Positions 26,572 to 33,715 of a stretch of 64,000 bases of DNA are shown one piece after another. This DNA is from Flavobacteriales bacterium (lineage in GTDB: Bacteria; Bacteroidota; Bacteroidia; Flavobacteriales_E; Vicingaceae). The notes below the pieces were generated by a model. It ran no database searches. It was not told the DNA's origin and saw only the letters and a list, made by a program, of their open reading frames with translations. The first letter of the stretch is position 1; each line of letters begins with the position of its first letter. The translations under genes were made by a program, and so were the position numbers. The stretch covers positions 186,001-250,000 of the forward strand of contig NVUQ01000001.1 in NCBI GenBank assembly GCA_002401955.1, given 5' to 3'.

Positions 26572-27702
26572 ATGAATCAAACTAAGCCAGCCCCTACACC
26601 TTTCTCAGCTAATTATAGCCCGCAGCTACCCGAACTTTTATTAAGTCTAAATTGCACGATAGCATTAACAACATATCAAGCAGGAAAACTTGTTTTTATA
26701 AGCCCAAACCCTGATAAAGAAAGGTTAATAACCCTCCCTAGAACTTTTAATAAGCCAATGGGAATAGCAGTTAATGGTGATAAAATGTTAGTAGCTTCTA
26801 AAGATGAGGTTTTACTACTAGAGAACTCACGAGAGCTTGCTAATAGTTATCCTAATAAACCGAATACTTACGACAGTTTATGGTTACCACGCGTAACTTT
26901 CTATACGGGACAGGTAGATATGCACGATATATCATTTGGAAATGATTGCATATATGCCATCAACAGCTCTTTCTCTTGTTTATGCAAGGTTGATGGCAAC
27001 TTTAATTTTAAACCTTTTTGGCAACCTCCTTTCATCGATAAGTTAGCATCTGAAGATCGCTGCCATTTAAATGGTTTAGTTATGGTTGATGGTGCCCCCA
27101 AATATGTTACTGCACTTGGCCAAACAAACACTCGCCAAGGTTGGAGAGATAATATTGCTGCAGGGGGAATCTTGATGGACATTGAAACCAACGAAATTAT
27201 TTTGGATGAATTAGCAATGCCTCATTCTCCTACCATTTATAAAGATGAACTATACCTTTTACTTTCTGCAAGCGGTGAATTTATTAAGGTTAACATAGCT
27301 GAAAAATCTTATGAGGTTATTAAAAAGTTTGATGGGTTCTGTAGAGGATTAAGTATCTATAACGATTATGCATTTATTGGTTTCTCCAAGCTTAGAAAAA
27401 ACTCAAGCACTTTTGCAAAACTCTCATTTTCAGACAAAGCAAATTTTGCAGGAGTTAAAGTTATTCATATGCCTACTAATGCAGTAGTTGGTGAAGTAAT
27501 TTACCAAACTAGTATTGACGAAATTTATGAAGTAGAAATTCTTCCGGACATGATACGTCCTAATATTTTAAATACAATCAACGATATGCATAAACATTCT
27601 CTCTCTATTCCAAATAACACTTTTTGGGCAAATCCTGAAGGAAAAGAACAGGAAACAATTTCTCGCCTTTCAAGAGTTGCCTATGACAATATAAAAGGAT
27701 AG
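26572..27702 (+). CDS. TIGR03032-family protein (beta-propeller-like)
   Basis: 376 residues, no signal peptide. The N-terminal LPELLLSLNCTIALTTYQAG and the central CHLNGLVMVDGAPKYVTALG, then WRDNIAAGGILMDIETNEII, fit the TIGR03032/DUF4915 family. Members are predicted propellers of unknown function, often near glycan or sulfate-related genes. It stands alone between a terminator and the broken APS-kinase fragment. The family is patchy in Bacteroidota as far as I know, so transfer is likely. Confidence 0.75.
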   Translation: MNQTKPAPTPFSANYSPQLPELLLSLNCTIALTTYQAGKLVFISPNPDKERLITLPRTFNKPMGIAVNGDKMLVASKDEVLLLENSRELANSYPNKPNTYDSLWLPRVTFYTGQVDMHDISFGNDCIYAINSSFSCLCKVDGNFNFKPFWQPPFIDKLASEDRCHLNGLVMVDGAPKYVTALGQTNTRQGWRDNIAAGGILMDIETNEIILDELAMPHSPTIYKDELYLLLSASGEFIKVNIAEKSYEVIKKFDGFCRGLSIYNDYAFIGFSKLRKNSSTFAKLSFSDKANFAGVKVIHMPTNAVVGEVIYQTSIDEIYEVEILPDMIRPNILNTINDMHKHSLSIPNNTFWANPEGKEQETISRLSRVAYDNIKG

Positions 27703-27750
27703 AAGCGTATCCATTTAGTAGAATCTTAATATCTAAGATATTATGAATAA

Positions 27751-27912
27751 GAGAAATTAATTGAACAGCAAGGCAAAGTTATTTGGCTAACTGGTTTATC
27801 TGGAGCCGGAAAAACGACATTGGCTTTGGCTTTAGAAAAAGCATTACTTCCAAAGGGACATTTCATTAAAACATTAGATGGAGACATTCTACGGAATGGT
27901 ATTAAAAAGTGA
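27751..27912 (+). pseudogene. Adenylyl-sulfate kinase (cysC) fragment
   Basis: 53 codons that match the start of APS kinases: [19 protein letters not shown] with the Walker A loop, then [12 protein letters not shown], after which the frame ends in TGA. Full-length CysC is about 200 residues. There is no proper start codon; an ATG at 27743 is in a different frame. The break falls about 175 bases before the second tRNA-Phe copy, so the rest of the gene was probably lost at the island boundary. Confidence 0.8.
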
Positions 27913-28086
27913 GACATAAAAACTAAAACTGTTTTTACATGAAAAACATACAATTAAGAGCGGCTTCTAAAGCGTACATTTTAGCACAAAATCGTACAAA
28001 AGTGGACTTTTCACCTTTCTAACACAAAACACTACACCCCAACGACACCAATACTTACAAGAGTTATTTTCAATTCCGTAGGACGC

Positions 28087-28145
28087 ACTGAAAATCCATG
28101 TGTCCCTGGTTCGATTCCTGGAGGCACCACTCACTAAAAGCCTTG
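28087..28145 (+). repeat. att-like direct repeat, copy 2 (tRNA-Phe 3' part)
   Basis: Exact copy of 14845-14903. The 5' half of a tRNA is missing, so it is not a gene. About 110 bp on its left are also similar to the left flank of copy 3 (both contain GCACAAAATCG and AAAAGTGGACT), as expected for the end of related integrated elements. The flank also contains AAAGCGTAC at 27970. Confidence 0.85.
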
Positions 28146-28170
28146 TAAACATTGTTTACGAGGCTTTTTT
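28136..28170 (+). terminator. Terminator of att copy 2
   Basis: AAAAGCCTTGTAAACA, loop TTG, complementary arm TTTACGAGGC and a T-run. The inner stem differs from that after tRNA-Phe in both arms, keeping pairing. Confidence 0.8.
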
Positions 28171-28265
28171 AGTTAATAACACTTTTTTTGCGGAGTGGAG
28201 TCCTTTTGAAAACGGAGTGGAGTTTTGGACAATTATATTCAATACAATTTGAAACTTCTTATAAT

Positions 28266-28937
28266 TTACCTACCTATCTCTATTTCACTAATTCGATTGA
28301 ATTTTTCATAGAATTTATCGCCAATAATAACATCCCCGCACATTTCAAAATGCATTTTCTTGACATGACTTCTTAAGTTTAAATCATATACAATGTTATA
28401 ATCAGATTCAAATACAATTAGTTCTTTACAGTTATCAATAATTATTTCTTTACCATTATTCCAACCAAGTTTATTCCTCGCAAAGAATATGGTTGAAGCA
28501 CTAAGATAAGACAAGTTTAAATCACTACACTCCCATATTTTTAGACGATTTAATGAAATTGATTTAAAAAAAACTGAATCAAATTTAAGGTTCTGACATT
28601 CAATCAAATCTAATGACTTAAGGTTCTCAATTATTTCAAAATTTGAAGGAACAGATAGAACTTTTGTCAATCTAATTTTTTCCAATTTTTTAAACTCTGA
28701 AAAATACGAGGGAAGGGAATCAATAGAAGTATTTTCCAATATTAGCAAGCTTATATTAGAACATTCTTTAACTAACTCTGACATATTATTTGTATCATTA
28801 ACAACCAACATCTCAACACACGATGGACATTCTCCAATTTCACTCAAATATAGAGGGGTATCATATTCACCCATCCCATTTTGAGAGTAAAAACTCACAC
28901 TCACAAATAATCCAACTATAAAAAAAAGTATCCTCAT
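28266..28937 (-). CDS. Secreted leucine-rich-repeat-like protein
   Basis: 223 residues with a signal peptide (ends FYSQ, about residue 19) and irregular leucine-rich repeats (LILENTSIDSLPSYFSEF, then IIENLKSLDLIECQNLKF). No membrane anchor or T9SS domain is seen, so it is probably periplasmic or exported. Its upstream DNA contains a copy of the repeated AGTTCAGATTATT promoter segment. Last gene of a minus-strand group in island B. Function unknown. Confidence 0.68.
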   Translation of the reverse strand: MRILFFIVGLFVSVSFYSQNGMGEYDTPLYLSEIGECPSCVEMLVVNDTNNMSELVKECSNISLLILENTSIDSLPSYFSEFKKLEKIRLTKVLSVPSNFEIIENLKSLDLIECQNLKFDSVFFKSISLNRLKIWECSDLNLSYLSASTIFFARNKLGWNNGKEIIIDNCKELIVFESDYNIVYDLNLRSHVKKMHFEMCGDVIIGDKFYEKFNRISEIEIGR

Positions 28938-28975
28938 TGCCTATAAAATTACAAAAAAATAAAAAGTTCAGATTA

Positions 28976-29266
28976 TTATGGCCCCCAATAGTCGAAATAA
29001 AATGTTGTTCCTTCCTTAATTGTAATTTCTAATTCACCACCACATTTAACGGTATGTATCCCTGGTTCAATTTTCCCTTTTTCACCAATTTTAAATTGCC
29101 ATTCCTTTCCATCAATAAGTATCGGTCCACAACCTCCGCCATGATCATCTTCAATAACTAAATATGTCTTATTATCTGGAAAAGGCTTAACCTTTCCTCT
29201 TAATTCTCGATTTGCACAACCAACAAACGTGAATCCAATCAGTAAAATGATAAGTTTATTTTTCAT
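28976..29266 (-). CDS. Small lipoprotein
   Basis: 96 residues. The lipoprotein signal MKNKLIILLIGFTFVGC is very similar in DNA and protein to the leaders at 29271-29693 and 40352-40447, while the mature part (DDHGGGCGPILIDGKEWQF) is unrelated to them. It is part of the minus-strand group and starts four bases after the stop of the upstream gene. Function unknown. Confidence 0.68.
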   Translation of the reverse strand: MKNKLIILLIGFTFVGCANRELRGKVKPFPDNKTYLVIEDDHGGGCGPILIDGKEWQFKIGEKGKIEPGIHTVKCGGELEITIKEGTTFYFDYWGP

Positions 29267-29270
29267 TTAC

Positions 29271-29693
29271 CTATCCTTTCTTTAACAATTCGTAACAATC
29301 ACTTGACTGAACATCTAAAATAACTTCATCATATGTACCGAAGAGTTCCTCTATAAACCCATCGTTACTTGGTAATAGCTTAAGCGTTAGCTTTTCATCT
29401 GTAAGATTGCGTATTTCAAACCAATACCTTTCTTTTTCCCAACCTAAAGGAAAAATCCTCTGATTACTTTTACAGATTAATTTAAGTTTGTCATCTTTTA
29501 CTTTAAACTTTATTCTAACAACTTTATAAGCACCTTTTTCAAACCATCCATTTACAACAATGCTATTGTCAACAGAATCCAAAACAAGACAAATATTGTC
29601 TTTTTCAGAATACCAAGACTTAGCTATTGACTGAGCCTTTAAGTTTACAGCAAAGGCAATTCCAATTAGTAATATGATGAGTTTGGTTTTCAT
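29271..29693 (-). CDS. Small secreted protein
   Basis: 140 residues. The signal peptide MKTKLIILLIGIAFAVNLKAQ is cut after Ala, leaving a beta-rich mature part of about 120 residues (SWYSEKDNICLVLDSVDNS and onward). The ATG overlaps the stop of the upstream membrane gene (TAATG), so the two are coupled. No family is recognised. Confidence 0.68.
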   Translation of the reverse strand: MKTKLIILLIGIAFAVNLKAQSIAKSWYSEKDNICLVLDSVDNSIVVNGWFEKGAYKVVRIKFKVKDDKLKLICKSNQRIFPLGWEKERYWFEIRNLTDEKLTLKLLPSNDGFIEELFGTYDEVILDVQSSDCYELLKKG

Positions 29694-30178
29694 TATATAA
29701 TGTTGCTTGATTGGTGCAAAATAGTTTGTTCTCCACCGTGATAGATTTCTGCTTCGATTAAAGTAATATCATTACTAACTGCAAACCGCTTTATATCTTC
29801 TTTTTTTATTAATTCTTTCTTGATTATAATCTCATCTGTATTTGAAATAATCTTGTATTCATAAAGAGACCCTAAAAGGGTAAATATGTATACTTCTTTG
29901 ATAGTATCAGAATTAAGAGTTAAACCCTTAGTAAACAATAATGAGAAATGAATAGTTTCATCGTTCAATGTTTTAAAAACATATTTACCATTATTCTTAA
30001 GTAATGGATAAAGTATAATTGTTAAAACGATGAAACCAAGATACCAATAAACTACATCATTAGACTTATCTCCATTATACAATCCATAGCAAATAATCGC
30101 AATTAGAAATATTGAAAACAATTTCATCACCCCATATAAATAGCTAATACTCTTGATTAAGTATGAATCCTTCTTCAT
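29693..30178 (-). CDS. Two-helix membrane protein, paralogue of the gene at 40437
   Basis: 161 residues. The N-terminal half has two membrane helices (KLFSIFLIAIICYGLYNG and DVVYWYLGFIVLTIILYPLL). The C-terminal cytoplasmic part is beta-rich. The helix unit is almost the same as the C-terminal half of the protein at 40437-40916, but there it follows a different domain, so the two genes are products of domain shuffling. It is transcribed divergently from the gene at 30233 across a promoter segment found again at 40.9 and 43.3 kb. Confidence 0.68.
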   Translation of the reverse strand: MKKDSYLIKSISYLYGVMKLFSIFLIAIICYGLYNGDKSNDVVYWYLGFIVLTIILYPLLKNNGKYVFKTLNDETIHFSLLFTKGLTLNSDTIKEVYIFTLLGSLYEYKIISNTDEIIIKKELIKKEDIKRFAVSNDITLIEAEIYHGGEQTILHQSSNII

Positions 30179-30232
30179 CCTATAAAACTACTCAAAATAT
30201 TAAAAGTTCAGATTATTGGTTACTTTGGTGGA
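30179..30232. promoter_or_regulatory. Divergent promoter module P1
   Basis: Contains CTCAAAATATTAAAAGTTC, then AGATTATTGGTTACTTTGG. TACTTTG resembles a -7 box for the plus strand, and on the minus strand TATTTTG lies 20-odd bases before the start at 30178. Closely related segments lie at 40.95 kb and 43.33 kb between divergent genes, and a partial one at 28.95 kb. Confidence 0.55.
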
Positions 30233-30679
30233 GTGAAGAAGTTAATATTCAAAATACAAACTGATATATCATATATTTTACATGTTCTAATTGTTTTATG
30301 CTCCTCAATTAGTGCTCTTGTACATTATTTATATTTCAATTATACAGCTTCATTAATCTTTGCTTGTTTCCTTTTTGCACTAACTATTTATCTTACTCGA
30401 ATACTGACTATCCAAGTTGATAGGGATACAATAACCATAAATAAAGGATTGTTATTTCAATTAATACCATTAGCTAAAACAGAAATTAAAACGTCAAACA
30501 TAAACGCTATTCAGTATAGAGTTGGGAAAGCAAGTATATTTACTGAACATTTTTATAAATTATCAGTTTTTATTAATAATGATAAAATGGAATTTTATAG
30601 TCAGTTCAATACGAAAGACTTAGACTCACTATTAAATGTTATAATTGAATCTAACCCATCCATTAAAATAATAAAGTGA
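30233..30679 (+). CDS. Membrane protein with bacterial PH-like domain
   Basis: 148 residues from a GTG start. Two helices (about 15-32 and 36-55) are followed by a soluble beta domain (about 58-148, TIQVDRDTITINKG and onward) like the bPH domains of membrane-bound PH proteins. It is the first gene of the rightward series in island B. The next gene starts inside its stop codon (GTGA). Confidence 0.62.
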   Translation: MKKLIFKIQTDISYILHVLIVLCSSISALVHYLYFNYTASLIFACFLFALTIYLTRILTIQVDRDTITINKGLLFQLIPLAKTEIKTSNINAIQYRVGKASIFTEHFYKLSVFINNDKMEFYSQFNTKDLDSLLNVIIESNPSIKIIK

Positions 30680-31407
30680 GAAACCTACTCATTATATCAT
30701 CCCTCCTACTTCTTGGACTCAATGGGTTTGGGCAAACCACAGTTCAACAAGAGAGTTATTATGACGTTGTTGTTGGTGTATACACAACGAAAAGTACAGA
30801 CAAGGAATTGATTGGTCTTAAGCCAAGTGTTATTCAACCCCAATCAAAAATTATTAATAATGACAAGAGTGCATTTCTAAACGTTGAACAAAAAGTAATT
30901 GCACTGTTTGATAGAGTTAATGATTTAGGCACAGCAAAGCCTATTGGAGTCCTAACAGAGTCCTCCATAATACAGGTAGATACTATTTTCTATAAAGAGA
31001 TTTACAAGGACACAACTCAAGAATGGTTTTTAACTTTTAATGTATGGTATGCAATAACTATCAACGGACAGATATACTATACAGATTACAAAATTCACGA
31101 TTTCATTGCCTACAGAAAGAATTTAGATAAATACAACCAAGAATTCCTTTTAGTTGCCCAAAGCACTGGATATGATGAATACTATGACATTGGCTATCCG
31201 AATTACTTCTTCATAGTAATGCTCGATGAAAATCAAGAAATGATTTACAATAGTGAAGTCTTAGACTTTGATTATGGAGACGAATTTTGGGATGAAGAAC
31301 TAATGAATTCAGTAAAAACCGAATTCACTGATAACGGATTGGTGTTTACATTATCTGGTGTTAACGATGAGTATATTGGTGTTTGGACAGGAAAAGAACT
31401 AAAATGA
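30676..31407 (+). CDS. Secreted protein of the cassette series
   Basis: 243 residues from a GTG that overlaps the upstream stop. The leader MRNLLIISSLLLLGLNGFGQ is shared with genes at 31747, 32256 and 41221; the mature part (ESYYDVVVGVYTTKSTDKEL and onward) is not. It is acidic, beta-rich and has no recognised domain. It ends GKELK, and the next gene starts within its stop (ATGA). Confidence 0.68.
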   Translation: MRNLLIISSLLLLGLNGFGQTTVQQESYYDVVVGVYTTKSTDKELIGLKPSVIQPQSKIINNDKSAFLNVEQKVIALFDRVNDLGTAKPIGVLTESSIIQVDTIFYKEIYKDTTQEWFLTFNVWYAITINGQIYYTDYKIHDFIAYRKNLDKYNQEFLLVAQSTGYDEYYDIGYPNYFFIVMLDENQEMIYNSEVLDFDYGDEFWDEELMNSVKTEFTDNGLVFTLSGVNDEYIGVWTGKELK

Positions 31408-31754
31408 AAAAGCTGTTCATCATATTATCCGTTTTAATTGTTGCTGCTTCAACTGGATGTGGTGACAAACAACAGTTTGATTCTAATATATGGAAAGAGC
31501 AAGGTCTTGATTGGCACTTGACAGATGTAAGAGAAAACATGTTGGATGACTTATTGGAATCTGATACTTTAATTGGAATTCACATGTCTGAAATAATTTA
31601 TTTATTAGGTGAACCAGAAGAAATGAAAAACGAAGAATATAAATATTTAGTGAGAGAAAAATATGGTAGTAATATTGACCCAGAGTACATCAAGTATCTC
31701 TCCATAGAATTTGATGAGAATGGTAAAACAATTAATTTGGAAATAGTTGAATAA
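31404..31754 (+). CDS. Small lipoprotein of the cassette series
   Basis: 116 residues from the ATG at 31404, which overlaps the previous stop. Lipoprotein leader MKKLFIILSVLIVAASTGCG is similar to the leader at 41700. The mature part contains DLLESDTLIGIHMSEIIYLL, then GEPEEMKNEEYKYLV, which recalls SmpA/BamE-like lipoproteins, but the match is weak. An in-frame upstream ATG at 31383 would lie inside the preceding gene. Confidence 0.65.
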   Translation: MKKLFIILSVLIVAASTGCGDKQQFDSNIWKEQGLDWHLTDVRENMLDDLLESDTLIGIHMSEIIYLLGEPEEMKNEEYKYLVREKYGSNIDPEYIKYLSIEFDENGKTINLEIVE

Positions 31755-32259
31755 GTTAATAATCATATCAATTTTACTTCTGGCTGGACTCAATGGGTTT
31801 GGGCAAGAAGCAAATAGTGATACCACTATTTTATATTGGGGTGATGGCATAAATAATAAGTACTGGCAATGGTCAGAGACCGTAACTTTATCAAAAAGTA
31901 AAGGTTTGAAAGCTGCCACTTGGAATTTACGAAAACTGTTTTTCTCCAAAGAAGGCAATAAAATAAGTTCTCAAGACTTTCTAAAGCAATATGGTCAGTT
32001 AGAGTTAGATATAATTAGTTTAGAGTTGTTATTGAATTGGATTTCCGCAGACTCTGTGGATATAAATAATAACTCAGACCTAAAAATAGAATTGTATAAT
32101 TACTATATCAAAGCAGCCGATGGCAAATTATTTCTAAAAGAATATGAAGTTGCTATGAATTACTACACAAAGGCAAAAGAAATAAAACCAAATGAAATGT
32201 GGCCTAAAGAGAAAATATTTGAAGTTGAAGAACTTATGAAAAATCAAAAACTAAAGTGA
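31747..32259 (+). CDS. Secreted protein of the cassette series, TPR-like end
   Basis: 170 residues from a TTG that overlaps the previous stop. The leader MNKLIIISILLLAGLNGFGQ again matches the series. The mature part is helical; the last 60 residues contain a TPR-like unit (YIKAADGKLFLKEYEVAMNY). It ends KNQKLK, and its stop overlaps the next GTG (AAACTAAAGTGA). Function unknown. Confidence 0.62.
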   Translation: MNKLIIISILLLAGLNGFGQEANSDTTILYWGDGINNKYWQWSETVTLSKSKGLKAATWNLRKLFFSKEGNKISSQDFLKQYGQLELDIISLELLLNWISADSVDINNNSDLKIELYNYYIKAADGKLFLKEYEVAMNYYTKAKEIKPNEMWPKEKIFEVEELMKNQKLK

Positions 32260-33002
32260 AAAATCCTCTATTAATCTTAATCGTTTTACTTCTTGTTGGA
32301 ATGAGTGGGTTTGGACAAGATAATTCTGATACATCATCTAACAGCATACCAACCTTTCATCTAAAGGGGATTGTCAAATGTTTTGAGATGAAGAAACCCA
32401 TTAATAATGCAACAGTAAAAATAATGGGTACAGATGGCACAACAAGAGAAGTTAAAACAGATAGCAATGGTATTTTCTATTGTGAATTAGACTCAAATAC
32501 ATCTTATTCAATAAATGTTTCTAAAAGCAAACATATTAACTCAAGAGGAAAAGAGACTACTGTAGGGCACATTGAAAGCAAACTATTCTTCCATGAATAT
32601 GAGTTAAGGTACAGCCCTGGTTGTGGACCAATGTTGCCTATTTTAAGCTATACACATAATACCGCTACTCATATTAAGGGTGACTCTCTTATTTTGGATG
32701 CAGCAAATGTTTTACATGATATAATGACAGAGAATCCAACGCTTGTTGTACAAATTACTGGCTACAGAGATAGTACGGAAAAGAAATTCGTTTCCAATAA
32801 ACGTGTGAAAGATTATGCTATAAAAGTAATCGCATTAGGCATTGACAAAAGACGTATAGTTATTGAAGACGGAGGTATTAGAAATGTTAAAGAACGAATA
32901 AAGGACCCTCATGAGAATTACTACCCATATAATGATATACCTAATCCTTATAGAACTGTGACAACGAAGGTTGTTAGGTCTGATTACGTTCCAAGAAAAT
33001 AA
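32256..33002 (+). CDS. Secreted protein with carboxypeptidase-regulatory-like and OmpA-like domains
   Basis: 248 residues from a GTG overlapping the previous stop. Leader MKNPLLILIVLLLVGMSGFG of the series. Residues about 33-100 look like a carboxypeptidase-regulatory/CNA-B fold (LKGIVKCFEMKKPINNATVK, then TDSNGIFYCELD). About 140-230 look like a divergent OmpA-like domain (LILDAANVLHDIMTENPTLV, then ITGYRDSTEKKFVSNKRVKD). The OmpA part would bind peptidoglycan. Last gene of the rightward series. Confidence 0.68.
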   Translation: MKNPLLILIVLLLVGMSGFGQDNSDTSSNSIPTFHLKGIVKCFEMKKPINNATVKIMGTDGTTREVKTDSNGIFYCELDSNTSYSINVSKSKHINSRGKETTVGHIESKLFFHEYELRYSPGCGPMLPILSYTHNTATHIKGDSLILDAANVLHDIMTENPTLVVQITGYRDSTEKKFVSNKRVKDYAIKVIALGIDKRRIVIEDGGIRNVKERIKDPHENYYPYNDIPNPYRTVTTKVVRSDYVPRK

Positions 33003-33194
33003 TTCACCTCTTCCAAAGCTTAAACTCCTTCACTTTCTCGAAGATTTCTGAATTATTTTTTGGAAAGTTAAAATGTAAAGTGGACTAATCCGCACAAAAT
33101 CGCATAAAAGTGGACTAATTGGCTTTTTTACTAAAAACGCTACAACCCAACAACAGAAATACATACAGAAGGAAATTGTAATATAAACGGATGC

Positions 33195-33338
33195 ACTGAA
33201 AATCCATGTGTCCCTGGTTCGGAAAATATGCAAATCTCCGATTTGATTGATTTTCGAGAGTCCTCATAAAACCAAGCAATTGAAAATTGCTGTTTTATGG
33301 GATTCGATTCCTAGAGGCACCACTCACTAAAAGCCTTG
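33195..33338 (+). repeat. att-like repeat copy 3, interrupted by an 81-bp hairpin insert
   Basis: The same tRNA-Phe segment as copies 1 and 2, split in the T loop. Bases 33222-33302 are extra and are flanked by TTCG on both sides (33218-33221 and 33303-33306). The insert holds two hairpins: CAAATCTCCGATTTG, and a longer one whose left arm starts CATAAAACCAAGCAATT. One T-stem base also differs (CCTAG for CCTGG). Confidence 0.8.
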
Positions 33339-33363
33339 TAAACATTGTTTACGAGGCTTTTTT
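33329..33363 (+). terminator. Terminator of att copy 3
   Basis: The same hairpin as at 28136-28170 (AAAAGCCTTGTAAACA and complement, then T-run). Confidence 0.8.
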
Positions 33364-33534
33364 AGTAAATAGTCCCTTTTTGTAAAGCGTACACTCTCTA
33401 TTCAGTGTTCATTGAGGTTTGAGATGTATATTTAAGCCATGTTAAATTTTATGCGGATACCTTACTGCAATAGTCCACGGTATAAGCTGTCAGCACCAAA
33501 ACATAAAATAGATATTCTTTAACACAAATAATTA

Positions 33535-33703
33535 GGGGTAATAAATTTCCTTTTTTACCCTGATCTGTTATTTATTACATTTTTTACCCCTATTATCGCT
33601 ATTGGGGTAAATTATTGTATTTTTTACCCTGATAAGTTTGATTATTTGAAATAATACCCCTAATATTGCTATTGGGGTAAAATATCGGTTTATTTACCCT
33701 GAT
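33535..33703 (+). promoter_or_regulatory. Three ~70-bp direct repeats with GGGGTAA / TTTACCC half sites
   Basis: GGGGTAA occurs at 33535, 33604 and 33674; each is followed about 20 bases later by TTTACCCTGAT. Between units the half sites pair as ACCCC, twelve bases, GGGGT (33586-33608 and 33656-33678). The array ends 12 bases before the Fic ATG, so it is probably an autoregulatory operator region. The stretch before it (33364-33534) shows only AAAGCGTAC at about 33396 and nothing else I can name. Confidence 0.75.
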
Positions 33704-33715
33704 AATAAAAGTGAT

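Noticed and set aside
14932-28086. Integrase gene expected for the tRNA-Phe island
   Set aside because: I read the genes in islands A and B and found no tyrosine or serine recombinase motif.
28087-28145. Second tRNA-Phe gene
   Set aside because: Only the 3' part is present; there is no D arm or 5' acceptor strand.
27967-28152. Minus-strand open frame reading SRNRTRDTWIFSA
   Set aside because: It is the complement of the tRNA-Phe 3' copy; this peptide pattern is a well-known false gene made by tRNA antisense.
33030-33233. Minus-strand open frame with RTRDTWIFSA
   Set aside because: The same tRNA antisense artefact at att copy 3.
33535-33703. CRISPR array
   Set aside because: Only three loosely conserved 70-bp units with conserved rather than unique spacers, directly upstream of a Fic gene; this fits an operator array.
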